NCBI GenBank assembly: GCA_945876015.1
Contig: CAMCNM010000028.1
Location: forward strand, 1-12,681
Direction: 5' to 3'
Length of the DNA: 12,681 bases
DNA from: Gemmatimonas phototrophica
GTDB lineage: Bacteria; Gemmatimonadota; Gemmatimonadetes; Longimicrobiales; Gaopeijiaceae
The translations under genes and the position numbers were made by a program. Below the pieces are notes generated by a model, which saw only the letters and a program-made list of their open reading frames with translations, was not told the origin of the DNA and made no database searches. Positions 1-6,101 of the stretch are shown here, in pieces. How positions within the stretch are numbered: position 1 is the first letter of the stretch; each line of letters opens with the position of its first letter.

Positions 1-526
1 CCTCGGGTGCGAGCACGCGCGCGAGCACCTTGGTGAGATGGAGGAGTGCGGCCTTGGAGACCGCGTGGTGGGGATGGTGGGTCCAGGCCTGGATCGCGCC
101 GAGGTCGAGGATGTTGACGACCGCGCCCTGGCTGGCCTTGAGCAGCGCCGCGGTCTCGCGTACCAGGAGGAAGGGACCGCGCAGGTTCACGTTCATCACG
201 CGGTCCCACGCCGTGCTATCCACTTCGAGCAGATCGGCTTCCTCGAAGGACGCGGCGCTGTTCACGAGCAGGTCGAGCCGCCCGTAGTGCTCGCGCAGCT
301 GCGCGGCGATCGCAAGGGCGCCCTCGGGCTCGGCGATGTCCGCTTCGATCAGGACGGCCCTGCGGCCCAGCTCTTCGATCCGCCGGCCGACTTCGCGCGC
401 GGCCGTGGACGAGCTGTGGTAGTGCACCGCCATGTCGTATCCCGCTTCCGCCAACCCTAGCGAGAGCGCGCGCCCGACGCGGATCGCTCCACCCGTGACC
501 AGCGCGACTTTGCGGGAGTTGGACAT
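1..526 (-). CDS. Pteridine reductase-like (PTR1/FolM-type) SDR oxidoreductase, partial at left edge
   Basis: This is a short-chain dehydrogenase/reductase with 175 residues visible; the C-terminus lies outside the window. The Rossmann loop at residues 11-18 is TGGAIRVG, which fits the TGX3RXG form of pteridine reductases rather than classical TGxxxGIG. HYHSS at 35-39 resembles the PTR1 cofactor loop, and NSAA at 89-92 takes the place of NNAG. The catalytic region starts NILD at 138-141, with the Asp that PTR1 uses in place of the usual SDR Ser, and ends HAVSK at 154-158. The normal YxxxK Tyr is therefore His154, while Lys158 is kept. Family role: NADPH-dependent reduction of dihydropterins or related substrates in the cytoplasm. 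The ATG at 526-524 is the natural start; no clear Shine-Dalgarno precedes it. It is divergent from the next SDR across 96 bases. SDR membership is secure. The pteridine assignment is moderate, and activity is uncertain because of the His. Confidence 0.8.
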   Translation of the reverse strand, partial: MSNSRKVALVTGGAIRVGRALSLGLAEAGYDMAVHYHSSSTAAREVGRRIEELGRRAVLIEADIAEPEGALAIAAQLREHYGRLDLLVNSAASFEEADLLEVDSTAWDRVMNVNLRGPFLLVRETAALLKASQGAVVNILDLGAIQAWTHHPHHAVSKAALLHLTKVLARVLAPE

Positions 527-622
527 GGGAGCGAGGAACCCCCGGGCCGAGCCAAGGGTCCGGGCCGCGCACCCGGGATCCTGGTCCGGCACCAAGCACT
601 GCGAGCGGGATAGAACCCTCCC
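527..622. promoter_or_regulatory. Divergent intergenic region between two SDR genes
   Basis: These 96 GC-rich bases must hold promoters for both divergent SDR genes. Both starts sit in the same CTCCCATG context: 618-625 on +, and 530-523 read on -. Neither has a good Shine-Dalgarno. On the + strand TAGAAC (611-616) lies exactly at -12 to -7 relative to the A of the ATG at 623. That would suit a leaderless transcript, but no good -35 element is visible. This reading is tentative. Confidence 0.3.
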
Positions 623-1336
623 ATGAGCCTCTCAGGAAAAGTAGCCCTCGTGACGGGCAGCACGGGCGGGATCGGACTCGCGATCGCGGAGCGTTGCGTC
701 GCGCTCGGGTTGGACGTCGTCGTGAGCTCGCGCACGCCCAGGAAGGTGAAGGAGGTCGCCGAGCGGCTCTCAGACGTGGGCCCCGGCCGCGCGGTCGGAA
801 TCGCCTGCGACGTGCGCGACGCGGATGCGTGCGCGGCTCTGGTGGCCGGCGCGGTGGCTCGGCTCGGTCGGCTCGACGTGCTCGTCAACAACGCGGGCGT
901 CGGCCACATGAAGCCCGTGCACAAGATGTCGCTCGACGAGTGGAAGGATCAGATCGAAACCAACCTCGGCGCCGTCTTCTACTGCTCACGCGCGGCGGTG
1001 CCCCATCTGGCCAGGTCTGGGGACGGTTGGATCATCAACATCGGGTCGCTCGCCAGCCGCAACAGCTTCGCCGGAGGGGCCGGTTACAACGCGAGCAAGT
1101 TCGGGCTCCGCGGGATGACCGAAGCGATGATGCTCGATCTGCGCTTCGAGGGGATCCGGGTGAGCATCGTGATGCCGGGCAGCGTGCAGACCGAGTTCGG
1201 CCAGGGCAGCGCGGCCGGGAAGGGCTGGGCCTTGCAGGCCGAGGACGTCGCGCTCGCCGTGACGCAGCTGCTCGAGTTCCCCCCGCGCGCGCTGGTGAGC
1301 CGGGTGGAGATGCGGCCGACCCGGCCGGAAAAGTAG
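623..1336 (+). CDS. SDR family NAD(P)-dependent oxidoreductase (3-oxoacyl-ACP reductase-like)
   Basis: This is a complete 237-residue classical SDR of normal length. Visible motifs are the nucleotide-binding loop TGSTGGIG (11-18), NNAG (89-92), the active-site Ser in IGSLAS (about 142), and YNASK with Tyr155 and Lys159, followed by the conserved PG at 185-186. The family performs NAD(P)H-dependent oxidation or reduction of an alcohol or ketone in the cytoplasm. The sequence does not fix the substrate; a fatty-acyl or general ketoacyl reductase role is the usual default annotation. It is the first gene of a rightward unit: the next gene starts with the base after its stop codon, which implies co-transcription and probably coupled translation. 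It is not closely similar to the neighbouring divergent SDR, which has a different Gly-loop type, so a recent tandem duplication is unlikely. Confidence 0.93.
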   Translation: MSLSGKVALVTGSTGGIGLAIAERCVALGLDVVVSSRTPRKVKEVAERLSDVGPGRAVGIACDVRDADACAALVAGAVARLGRLDVLVNNAGVGHMKPVHKMSLDEWKDQIETNLGAVFYCSRAAVPHLARSGDGWIINIGSLASRNSFAGGAGYNASKFGLRGMTEAMMLDLRFEGIRVSIVMPGSVQTEFGQGSAAGKGWALQAEDVALAVTQLLEFPPRALVSRVEMRPTRPEK

Positions 1337-1945
1337 GTGGAGGAAGGTCCGCAGGAGCCGACCCGAGAAGAACGGTGGCGAGGCGTCCAGCCCTGGCGGC
1401 GCATCTTCCACGCGGGCAACGGGCTCACGATCGCGTTCCTGCCGCCCGTGCTCGGAGTCGGCCGGACGGGCGTGTTGCTGATCCTCTCGGGCTTTCTCGT
1501 CGCGCTCATGGGGTTCGACCTGGCTCGGCTCCGGTCCCCCACCCTCAACGCGCTCTTCTTTCGGTTCTTGCCCTCGCTCGCCTCGCCGCGCGAGATGACC
1601 AAGGTGGCGTCCTCGACGTGGTATCTCCTCGGGGCGATCCTGGTCTACGGACTCTTCCCCACGCGGATCGCGGTGCCGGCCATCGTCGTTCTGGCGCTCG
1701 CTGATCCGACGGCGAGCACGGTGGGCCGCCTCTGGGGCCGCACGAGGCTGGGCAAGGGAACGGTGCTCGGGAGCGCGGTGTTCGTGGCGGTCGCCTTCGC
1801 GGTGCTGAGCGCGTTCTTCGGGCCCGCCGCGGCCGCGCTTCCCGCCCTGGTTATCGCCGGCGTCGAGGTGATCCCGTGGCGGTTCGACGACAACCTGACC
1901 GTTCCCCTGGCCGGAGCGTCCGCGCTCTGGCTGATGGGGATCTGA
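1337..1945 (+). CDS. Integral-membrane SEC59/DGK1/VTE5-type lipid (polyprenol/diacylglycerol) kinase-like protein
   Basis: This is a 202-residue membrane protein with a polar N-terminus and about five or six hydrophobic segments. It starts at the GTG directly after the upstream stop codon; AGGAAGG lies inside the ORF, so translational coupling is likely. The motif pattern fits the CTP-dependent lipid kinase group (dolichol kinase SEC59, DGK1, phytol kinase VTE5), related to phosphatidate cytidylyltransferases. It has RRIFHAGNG at 21-29, REMTK at 85-89, ADPTAS at 122-127 followed by GRLWG at 130-134, a later Lys/Gly-rich GKGTVLGS, then VEVIP with Glu177 and DDN at 184-186. Family members phosphorylate a lipid alcohol, usually with CTP, at the cytoplasmic membrane. 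The substrate here is unknown. The alternative is an uncharacterised CDP-lipid synthase relative. The family assignment rests on motif order, not on a search. Confidence 0.72.
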   Translation: MEEGPQEPTREERWRGVQPWRRIFHAGNGLTIAFLPPVLGVGRTGVLLILSGFLVALMGFDLARLRSPTLNALFFRFLPSLASPREMTKVASSTWYLLGAILVYGLFPTRIAVPAIVVLALADPTASTVGRLWGRTRLGKGTVLGSAVFVAVAFAVLSAFFGPAAAALPALVIAGVEVIPWRFDDNLTVPLAGASALWLMGI

Positions 1946-1988
1946 GCCTGCAACTTCCCCCCGCCATCGATCGACCCATTCCACATCC

Positions 1989-1993
1989 GGAGG
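1989..1993 (+). promoter_or_regulatory. Shine-Dalgarno that sets the fumC start
   Basis: GGAGG lies 5 bases upstream of the GTG at 1999. This supports GTG (Val-Pro-Glu-Ala-Tyr) as the fumC start. The longer in-frame reading would begin at 1876 inside the preceding kinase-like gene and would add 41 non-homologous residues. Confidence 0.8.
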
Positions 1994-1998
1994 CCGCT

Positions 1999-3402
1999 GT
2001 GCCCGAAGCATATAGGATCGAGAAGGACTCCCTCGGAGAAGTGCGCGTGCCCAAGAGCGCCATGTACGGCGCTCAGACCCAGCGGGCGTTCGAGAACTTC
2101 CCGATCAGCGGCCAGCGCTTCAGCCGCCGCTTCATCCAGGCCATGGGGATCATCAAGGGGGCGGCCGCCCAGACCAACAAGGAGCTGGGCCACCTGAGCG
2201 CCCGCGCGGCGGACGCCATCGCGCGCGCCTCCCGCGAGGTCGCGGAGGGGACGTGGGACGAGCAGTTCGTGCTCGACATCTATCAGACGGGGTCGGGCAC
2301 CTCGACCAACATGAACGCGAACGAGGTGATCGCCCATCGCGCGAGCTCGATCCTGGGCGGCTCGGCGGTGCACCAGAACGACCACGTCAACTTCGGCCAG
2401 TCGTCGAACGACGTGATCCCGACCGCGATGCACGTCGCCGGCCGCCTCGCCATCGAGGAGGAGCTGATCCCCGCGCTCGACGCGCTCCGGAAGGAGCTGC
2501 GGCAGAAGGCGAAGGCGTTCGACAAGGTGATCAAGTCCGGCCGCACCCACCTGATGGACGCGACGCCGGTGCGGCTCGGCCAGGAGTTCGGCGGCTACGC
2601 GCGGCAGGTGGAGCGCTCGATCGAGCGCCTGAGCCGCGCATCCGAGGACCTCGCCGAGCTTCCCCTGGGCGGCACCGCGGTCGGGACCGGGATCAACACC
2701 GACGAGCGCTTCGCGAAAAAAGCGATCGCTCGAATCTCAAAGGAGACGGGCCTCAAGTTCGTCGAAGCGGAGGACCACTTCGAGGCGCAAAGCGCCAAGG
2801 ACGCATTCGTCGCCGCGTCGGGCGCGCTCAACGCGACCGCGGTCGCGCTCACCAAGGTGGCGGACGACATCCGTTGGATGGCGAGCGGACCGACTTCGGG
2901 CATCTCCGAGATCCTTCTCCCCGCCGTGCAGCCAGGAAGCTCGATCATGCCCGGCAAGGTGAACCCCGTCATGGCGGAGGCGCTCATCATGGTCTGCGCC
3001 CGGGTGATGGGGAACCACCTCACGGTCACGGTGGGCGGCAGCCGCGGCAACTTCGAGCTGAACGTCATGATGCCGGTGATGGCCGAGTCGTTCCTCGAGT
3101 CAGTTCGATTGATGGCGAACGCGGTGAAGACGTTCACCACGCGCTGCGTGGTGGGCATCGAGGCGAACAAGAAGCGCGCGCAGCAGCTGCTCGAGCTGAA
3201 CCCCTCGATCGCGACCGCTCTGAATCCCTACATCGGGTACGACAAGGCGGCCGTGGTGGCGAAGAAGTCGGCCAAGGAGGGCCGCTCGGTGCGCGACGTG
3301 GTGAAGGAGATGGGTCTGCTCAGGGCCTCGGAGCTCGACAAGGCGCTCAACGTGAGCACGATGACCGAGCCGGGTGTGGGCAAGGGCGGAGGCGGGGGCT
3401 GA
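1999..3402 (+). CDS. fumC: Class II fumarate hydratase (fumarase C)
   Basis: This is a 467-residue protein of the fumarase/aspartase superfamily, the normal length for FumC. It catalyses reversible hydration of fumarate to L-malate in the TCA cycle, as an Fe-independent cytoplasmic homotetramer. The N-terminus has the typical GxxxVP(K)xxxYGAQTQRA stretch. TGSGTSTNMNANEV and GQSSNDVIPTAMH carry substrate-site residues. GRTHLMDATP contains the catalytic-site His184. The superfamily signature GSSIMPGKVNP is at 313-323 in the mobile loop holding the catalytic Ser. FELNVMMP follows. FumC is favoured over aspartase by the overall pattern, although motif reading alone cannot fully exclude a close relative. 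The GTG start with GGAGG upstream gives the expected N-terminus. The protein ends in an unusual run of five glycines. It lies 53 bases after the kinase-like gene and 8 bases before the next one, within one rightward unit. Confidence 0.96.
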   Translation: MPEAYRIEKDSLGEVRVPKSAMYGAQTQRAFENFPISGQRFSRRFIQAMGIIKGAAAQTNKELGHLSARAADAIARASREVAEGTWDEQFVLDIYQTGSGTSTNMNANEVIAHRASSILGGSAVHQNDHVNFGQSSNDVIPTAMHVAGRLAIEEELIPALDALRKELRQKAKAFDKVIKSGRTHLMDATPVRLGQEFGGYARQVERSIERLSRASEDLAELPLGGTAVGTGINTDERFAKKAIARISKETGLKFVEAEDHFEAQSAKDAFVAASGALNATAVALTKVADDIRWMASGPTSGISEILLPAVQPGSSIMPGKVNPVMAEALIMVCARVMGNHLTVTVGGSRGNFELNVMMPVMAESFLESVRLMANAVKTFTTRCVVGIEANKKRAQQLLELNPSIATALNPYIGYDKAAVVAKKSAKEGRSVRDVVKEMGLLRASELDKALNVSTMTEPGVGKGGGGG

Positions 3403-3410
3403 ACCCCTCC

Positions 3411-3968
3411 ATGCGCGTAGCGCTCGTCGGTCTCGGCAGTGCCGGACTCACGCTGCACCTTCCGGCGCTCGCCGGGATCCCCGGCGTCGAGATCGTCGGC
3501 GCCTGCGACGCGGACCCGAAGCAGCGGGCAGCCGCGGGCGATCGCCGGGGCATCGCTCTTTTCGAGACGTTCGACGAGATGCTCGCGAAGGCGCGACCCG
3601 ACGTCGTGGTCGTGGGCACCCCTCCGAGCTCGCACGCGGCCTACTGTCTGTCGAGCCTCCGCGCGGGCGCCCACGTGATCTGTGAGAAGCCATTCGTGGA
3701 GAGCCTGGCCGAGGCAGACCAGGTGATCGCTGCGGCGCGTACGGCGGGACGCCAGGTGGCACTCAACCACGAGTTCCGCGAGATGCCCATCTACCGCGCG
3801 CTCAGGGATCAGCTCGGCCGGCCCGGTGTCGGCGACCTGGTTTTCGTCCAGATCTGGCAAAAGCTGTACATGCCGCCCTGGAATGAGACCGGTTGGCTCG
3901 GCCGGCTGGCGCGGCGCACCCTCTATGAGGCCGGAGTTCACCTGGTGGACCTCGCGATGGTTGTGTGA
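3411..3968 (+). pseudogene. Gfo/Idh/MocA family oxidoreductase, C-terminally truncated
   Basis: This ORF has 185 residues, against roughly 330-370 in intact family members. The N-terminal Rossmann domain is complete: GLGSAG (7-12), an acidic stop to strand 2 (CDAD, 32-35), VGTPPSSH (68-75) and the family hallmark CEKPF (91-95). The start of the second domain is present through the conserved segment EAGVHLVDL (173-181), with His177 and Asp180. The frame then ends at TGA after only four more residues. The rest of the alpha/beta domain, which forms the substrate site and oligomer interface, is absent. None of the three downstream frames continues it, so this is not a simple frameshift. Base composition drops in GC right after the break. 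It is most likely a decayed remnant of an NAD(P)-dependent sugar or polyol-type dehydrogenase. A stand-alone Rossmann protein is a less likely alternative. Confidence 0.82.
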
Positions 3969-4101
3969 TCAGCTGATTCGAGCACGGCTTCCACAATCCG
4001 AATGATCGGTTCACAAACGATTCGGGCGGAGCCGGAGCAACTGCTCCAGCGCCGCCCTTCTTTCACCTCACCTCAGCGCGGCTGGTCTCAGCCGCGGCGC
4101 G
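3969..4101. other. Intergenic spacer with nested hairpins, between oppositely oriented units
   Basis: These 133 bases have no ORF. Besides the terminator at 4024-4064 they contain an imperfect repeat around 3996-4025 (CCGAAT paired with ATTCGG) and a perfect 8-bp hairpin at 4077-4096 (CGCGGCTG / CAGCCGCG, 4-base loop) just past the 3' end of the leftward split ORF. The latter has no T-run on either strand, so I do not call it an intrinsic terminator. Confidence 0.4.
4024..4064 (+). terminator. Rho-independent terminator ending the SDR-kinase-fumC-Gfo unit
   Basis: GGGCGG (4024-4029) pairs with CCGCCC (4052-4057). The inner GGAGCA pairs with TGCTCC, separated by a four-base internal loop on each side. 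The tail TTCTTTC follows on the + strand. The T-rich side faces rightward transcription, so it should end the rightward unit starting at 623. Confidence 0.7.
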
Positions 4102-4566
4102 TCACGCGCTCCTGAGGCTCAGCTCGCTGTAGTCCAACCGGCGGACCCCCCCGACCTCGGGCATCGGCAGACCGCCGTGAGGGATCACCCTCGTGACCTC
4201 GCCGTCCAGATAGAGCGGGTAGGCCCAGACACCGCCGTAGTGGATCACCTGGACCAGCTCGGGCACACTCGGATCCTGGGGCGGGAGCACCGGTTCGGTG
4301 ATGTTCCGCCACACGCGGTCCACGTAGGACATGCGGACCTGGACCGAGTCCGCCTAGAGGGCGAGGCGGATGTTCTTGCGGTCGTTCTCGCTCATCGGAC
4401 GCACGACGCGCCGGTGTCCCGGGAAGCTGTGCGAGAGCAGGAAGGAGAGCGCCTCGCCTTCCGGCATGGCCTCGACGCCCGCGTCCGTCATCCCCGGTGT
4501 CTTCACCCGTCGGCGGTCCGACAGGTCCATGAAGCCGTCGGCGGCGATCCTGAGTTCGCGCCTCAT
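4102..4566 (-). pseudogene. Unrecognised ORF split by one in-frame TAG codon
   Basis: A strong Shine-Dalgarno (GAGGAG, read on the minus strand at 4577-4572) stands 5 bases before an ATG at 4566. Seventy residues follow, then TAG at 4356-4354, then the same frame stays open to a TGA at 4104-4102, giving about 84 more residues. Both halves use G/C-rich third positions and look protein-coding. The first half is basic at its start (MRREL) and contains SFLLSHSFPGHRRVVRP. The second half has IHYGGVWAYPLYLDGEV and ends LDYSELSLRSA. No signal peptide or membrane segment is obvious, and I recognise no family. The simplest reading is a single gene of about 154 residues with a recent nonsense mutation (GAG or CAG to TAG). 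Restart at the ATG 4332-4330 lacks a good Shine-Dalgarno. Amber readthrough or a sequence error are alternatives. Confidence 0.6.
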
Positions 4567-4757
4567 CGTGACTCCTCAGCTAGTGCGTTAGTGCTCTGAA
4601 ATGGTCGCCGTACGGGGTGGGTGAAAGATAAGTCCCATGCCGACGGCCACGGGACTCACGCTGATCGACTGAAGTTGTCGTCCGACTGATACTTACGGGA
4701 TTGTAACGAGGCTTGGGCAGGGGCGGGTCAGCAACTTTTTCCGGCACTCTGGTACTG
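4567..4757. promoter_or_regulatory. Divergent spacer upstream of the split ORF and the metallothionein-like gene
   Basis: This 191-base region is less GC-rich than its surroundings and must carry promoters for both divergent genes. The only element I can place firmly is the Shine-Dalgarno of the leftward ORF at 4572-4577. On the + strand TTGTCG (about 4675) and the AT-richer stretch near 4690-4705 could belong to a promoter, but spacing and consensus are poor. No convincing metal-regulator palindrome was seen. Confidence 0.25.
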
Positions 4758-4895
4758 GTGTCCGACAAACTTTGCCGAACGGGGGGCTGCGGCTGCCGCG
4801 TGATCGGTCACGGGATGGAGCACGCCGGCTCGTTCTACTGCTGCGCACCCTGTGCCGAAGGAGCGGGCGTGGTGGGGATGACGGACCGGCAGTAG
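4758..4895 (+). CDS. Small Cys-rich metallothionein-like protein
   Basis: This is a 45-residue ORF starting at GTG 4758 (Met-Ser-Asp-Lys-Leu-Cys). It has six Cys (6, 11, 13, 28, 29, 32) and two His (18, 22). The arrangement CxxxxCxC, then a 14-residue spacer, then FYCCAPCAEG strongly resembles bacterial metallothioneins of the SmtA/BmtA type, whose zinc-finger core ends YCCxxCAxG. The usual C-terminal Cys/His cluster of SmtA is missing, so it may bind fewer metal ions. Likely role: cytoplasmic binding of Zn or another soft metal. Its stop lies 5 bases from the stop of the convergent chrA-like gene, beside a metal-transport operon, which supports a metal role. The Shine-Dalgarno is weak. An alternative TTG start at 4713 would add 15 residues but has GAGG only one base away. 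It is too short for certainty; the motif match is the main evidence. Confidence 0.62.
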   Translation: MSDKLCRTGGCGCRVIGHGMEHAGSFYCCAPCAEGAGVVGMTDRQ

Positions 4896-4900
4896 GGACC

Positions 4901-6067
4901 TCAGCCCGGGTACAGAAGAAGCCCCAGGGCCGCCGCGGCGAGCACGAGGATCGGAGCCTTGATCTTGGTCCTCGACAGCAAGATGAGCGTCGCCGCCATG
5001 ATGAGGACGGTCGGCAGATCGACGATCGAGCGGCGTCCGAGCACGATTACCGCGCCCGCGATCGCCCCGATCGCCGCTGTGGTCACTCCCGTCACGAACG
5101 CAGCGACGCCCGGGCGCTTCCCGTGGCGCTTGAAGAACGGCGCGGGGAGAATCGTCAGCAGATAGGCCGGCAAGAACGTGGCCACCGATGCCACGACGGC
5201 CCCGGACAATCCGGCCAACAGATAGCCGATGAATCCGGTCGTGATCACGACTGGCCCGGGGGTGATCATGGCGACGGCCACCGCGTCCAGAAACTGCTGG
5301 TCGGTGAGCCATCCGTGCTCCTTCACCACCCCGCCGTAGAGAAAAGGTACGATCGCGAGGCCGCTGCCGAACACGAACGTCCCGGCGTACGTGAAGAAGC
5401 CGAAGATCCGGAGCAGGAGACCCGGTTCGGTCAGCGTCCCTGCCTGGAAAAGCATCGGTGCCGCCAGTGCGGTGGCACGATGTGCGGCGTCGGACAAGCT
5501 CGGCCGCGTCCTCACCAGCCATACCAGAAGGCCGGATCCCACGAACAGGGAGAGGTGCTCGGTCTCGGTGACGGCCGTGAGCACGAGCGCCGTCGCGTAG
5601 ATCGCCCAGAGCAGCGGCTCCCGGCCGATCTCCTTGCGGGTCAACTGCACCGCGCTCTGTGCGATGATCGCGATGACCGCCGCGCCCACTCCGTAGAAGA
5701 CCGCTTGCATCCACGCGAGCCCGCCGAAGCGGACATACGCCCACCCGATTCCCACCACCATCAGGAAGGAGGGAAGCACGAAGGCGATCCCCGCGAGGGT
5801 GGCGCCGAGCACCCGGTGATGGACGTAGCCCAGGTAGATGGCGAGCTGCGCCGCGAGCGGGCCGGGGGCGAGCTGCGAGAGCGCCAGCCCGTCGCGATAG
5901 TCGGACTCCGCGATCCAGCCGCGATCCTCGACCAGGTCGCGGCGCATGTAGCCGGTCAGCGCCACGGGACCACCGAACCCCGTGGTTCCGAGCCTGAGGA
6001 AGTAGGCGACGAGCTGGCGCAGGGTATAGGGCCGACCCGCTTCGCCGATCGGCCCGGGCTCGCTCAT
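4901..6067 (-). CDS. chrA: ChrA-type chromate ion transporter (CHR family)
   Basis: This is a 388-residue polytopic inner-membrane protein with the two-fold repeat of full-length CHR proteins. The first half carries GFGGP (30-34) and LAPGP (66-70); the second half repeats this as FGSG (233-236) and TPGPV (269-273). About ten to twelve hydrophobic segments are visible. Family members export chromate, probably by proton exchange, though many relatives are uncharacterised and could move other oxyanions. The ATG at 6067 has GGGAG 5 bases upstream. The gene lies 34 bases after the permease gene and is probably the last gene of the leftward metal operon. Its linkage to divalent-metal uptake genes is unusual, since chrA normally travels with chrB or sulfate-linked genes. 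Family assignment is firm; substrate is inferred. Confidence 0.93.
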   Translation of the reverse strand: MSEPGPIGEAGRPYTLRQLVAYFLRLGTTGFGGPVALTGYMRRDLVEDRGWIAESDYRDGLALSQLAPGPLAAQLAIYLGYVHHRVLGATLAGIAFVLPSFLMVVGIGWAYVRFGGLAWMQAVFYGVGAAVIAIIAQSAVQLTRKEIGREPLLWAIYATALVLTAVTETEHLSLFVGSGLLVWLVRTRPSLSDAAHRATALAAPMLFQAGTLTEPGLLLRIFGFFTYAGTFVFGSGLAIVPFLYGGVVKEHGWLTDQQFLDAVAVAMITPGPVVITTGFIGYLLAGLSGAVVASVATFLPAYLLTILPAPFFKRHGKRPGVAAFVTGVTTAAIGAIAGAVIVLGRRSIVDLPTVLIMAATLILLSRTKIKAPILVLAAAALGLLLYPG

Positions 6068-6101
6068 GCGGCTCCCATACTGATGATTCTTCGCCCCCGC
6101 G

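Noticed and set aside
1876..1998. N-terminal extension of fumC by 41 residues
   Set aside because: It would overlap the kinase-like gene, is non-homologous, and a good Shine-Dalgarno sits at the GTG at 1999.
986..2011. Long minus-strand open frame across the SDR and kinase-like genes
   Set aside because: It is the antisense shadow of two well-supported genes in GC-rich DNA. Its translation is Arg/Glu/Pro/His-rich low-complexity sequence with no recognisable motif.
2595..3170. Minus-strand open frame opposite fumC
   Set aside because: fumC has full-length family motifs here; the antisense frame has none.
4077..4096. Perfect 8-bp hairpin taken as a terminator of the split ORF
   Set aside because: There is no T-run on either side or either strand, so an intrinsic terminator is not supported.
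4713..4757. TTG at 4713 as the start of the metallothionein-like gene
   Set aside because: The purine-rich GAGG is only one base away, and the added residues carry none of the Cys pattern. The GTG at 4758 is preferred, although its Shine-Dalgarno is also weak.
4580..4768. Minus-strand 62-codon frame in the divergent spacer
   Set aside because: It overlaps the metallothionein-like start and the promoter region, has no motif and no Shine-Dalgarno, and looks non-coding.
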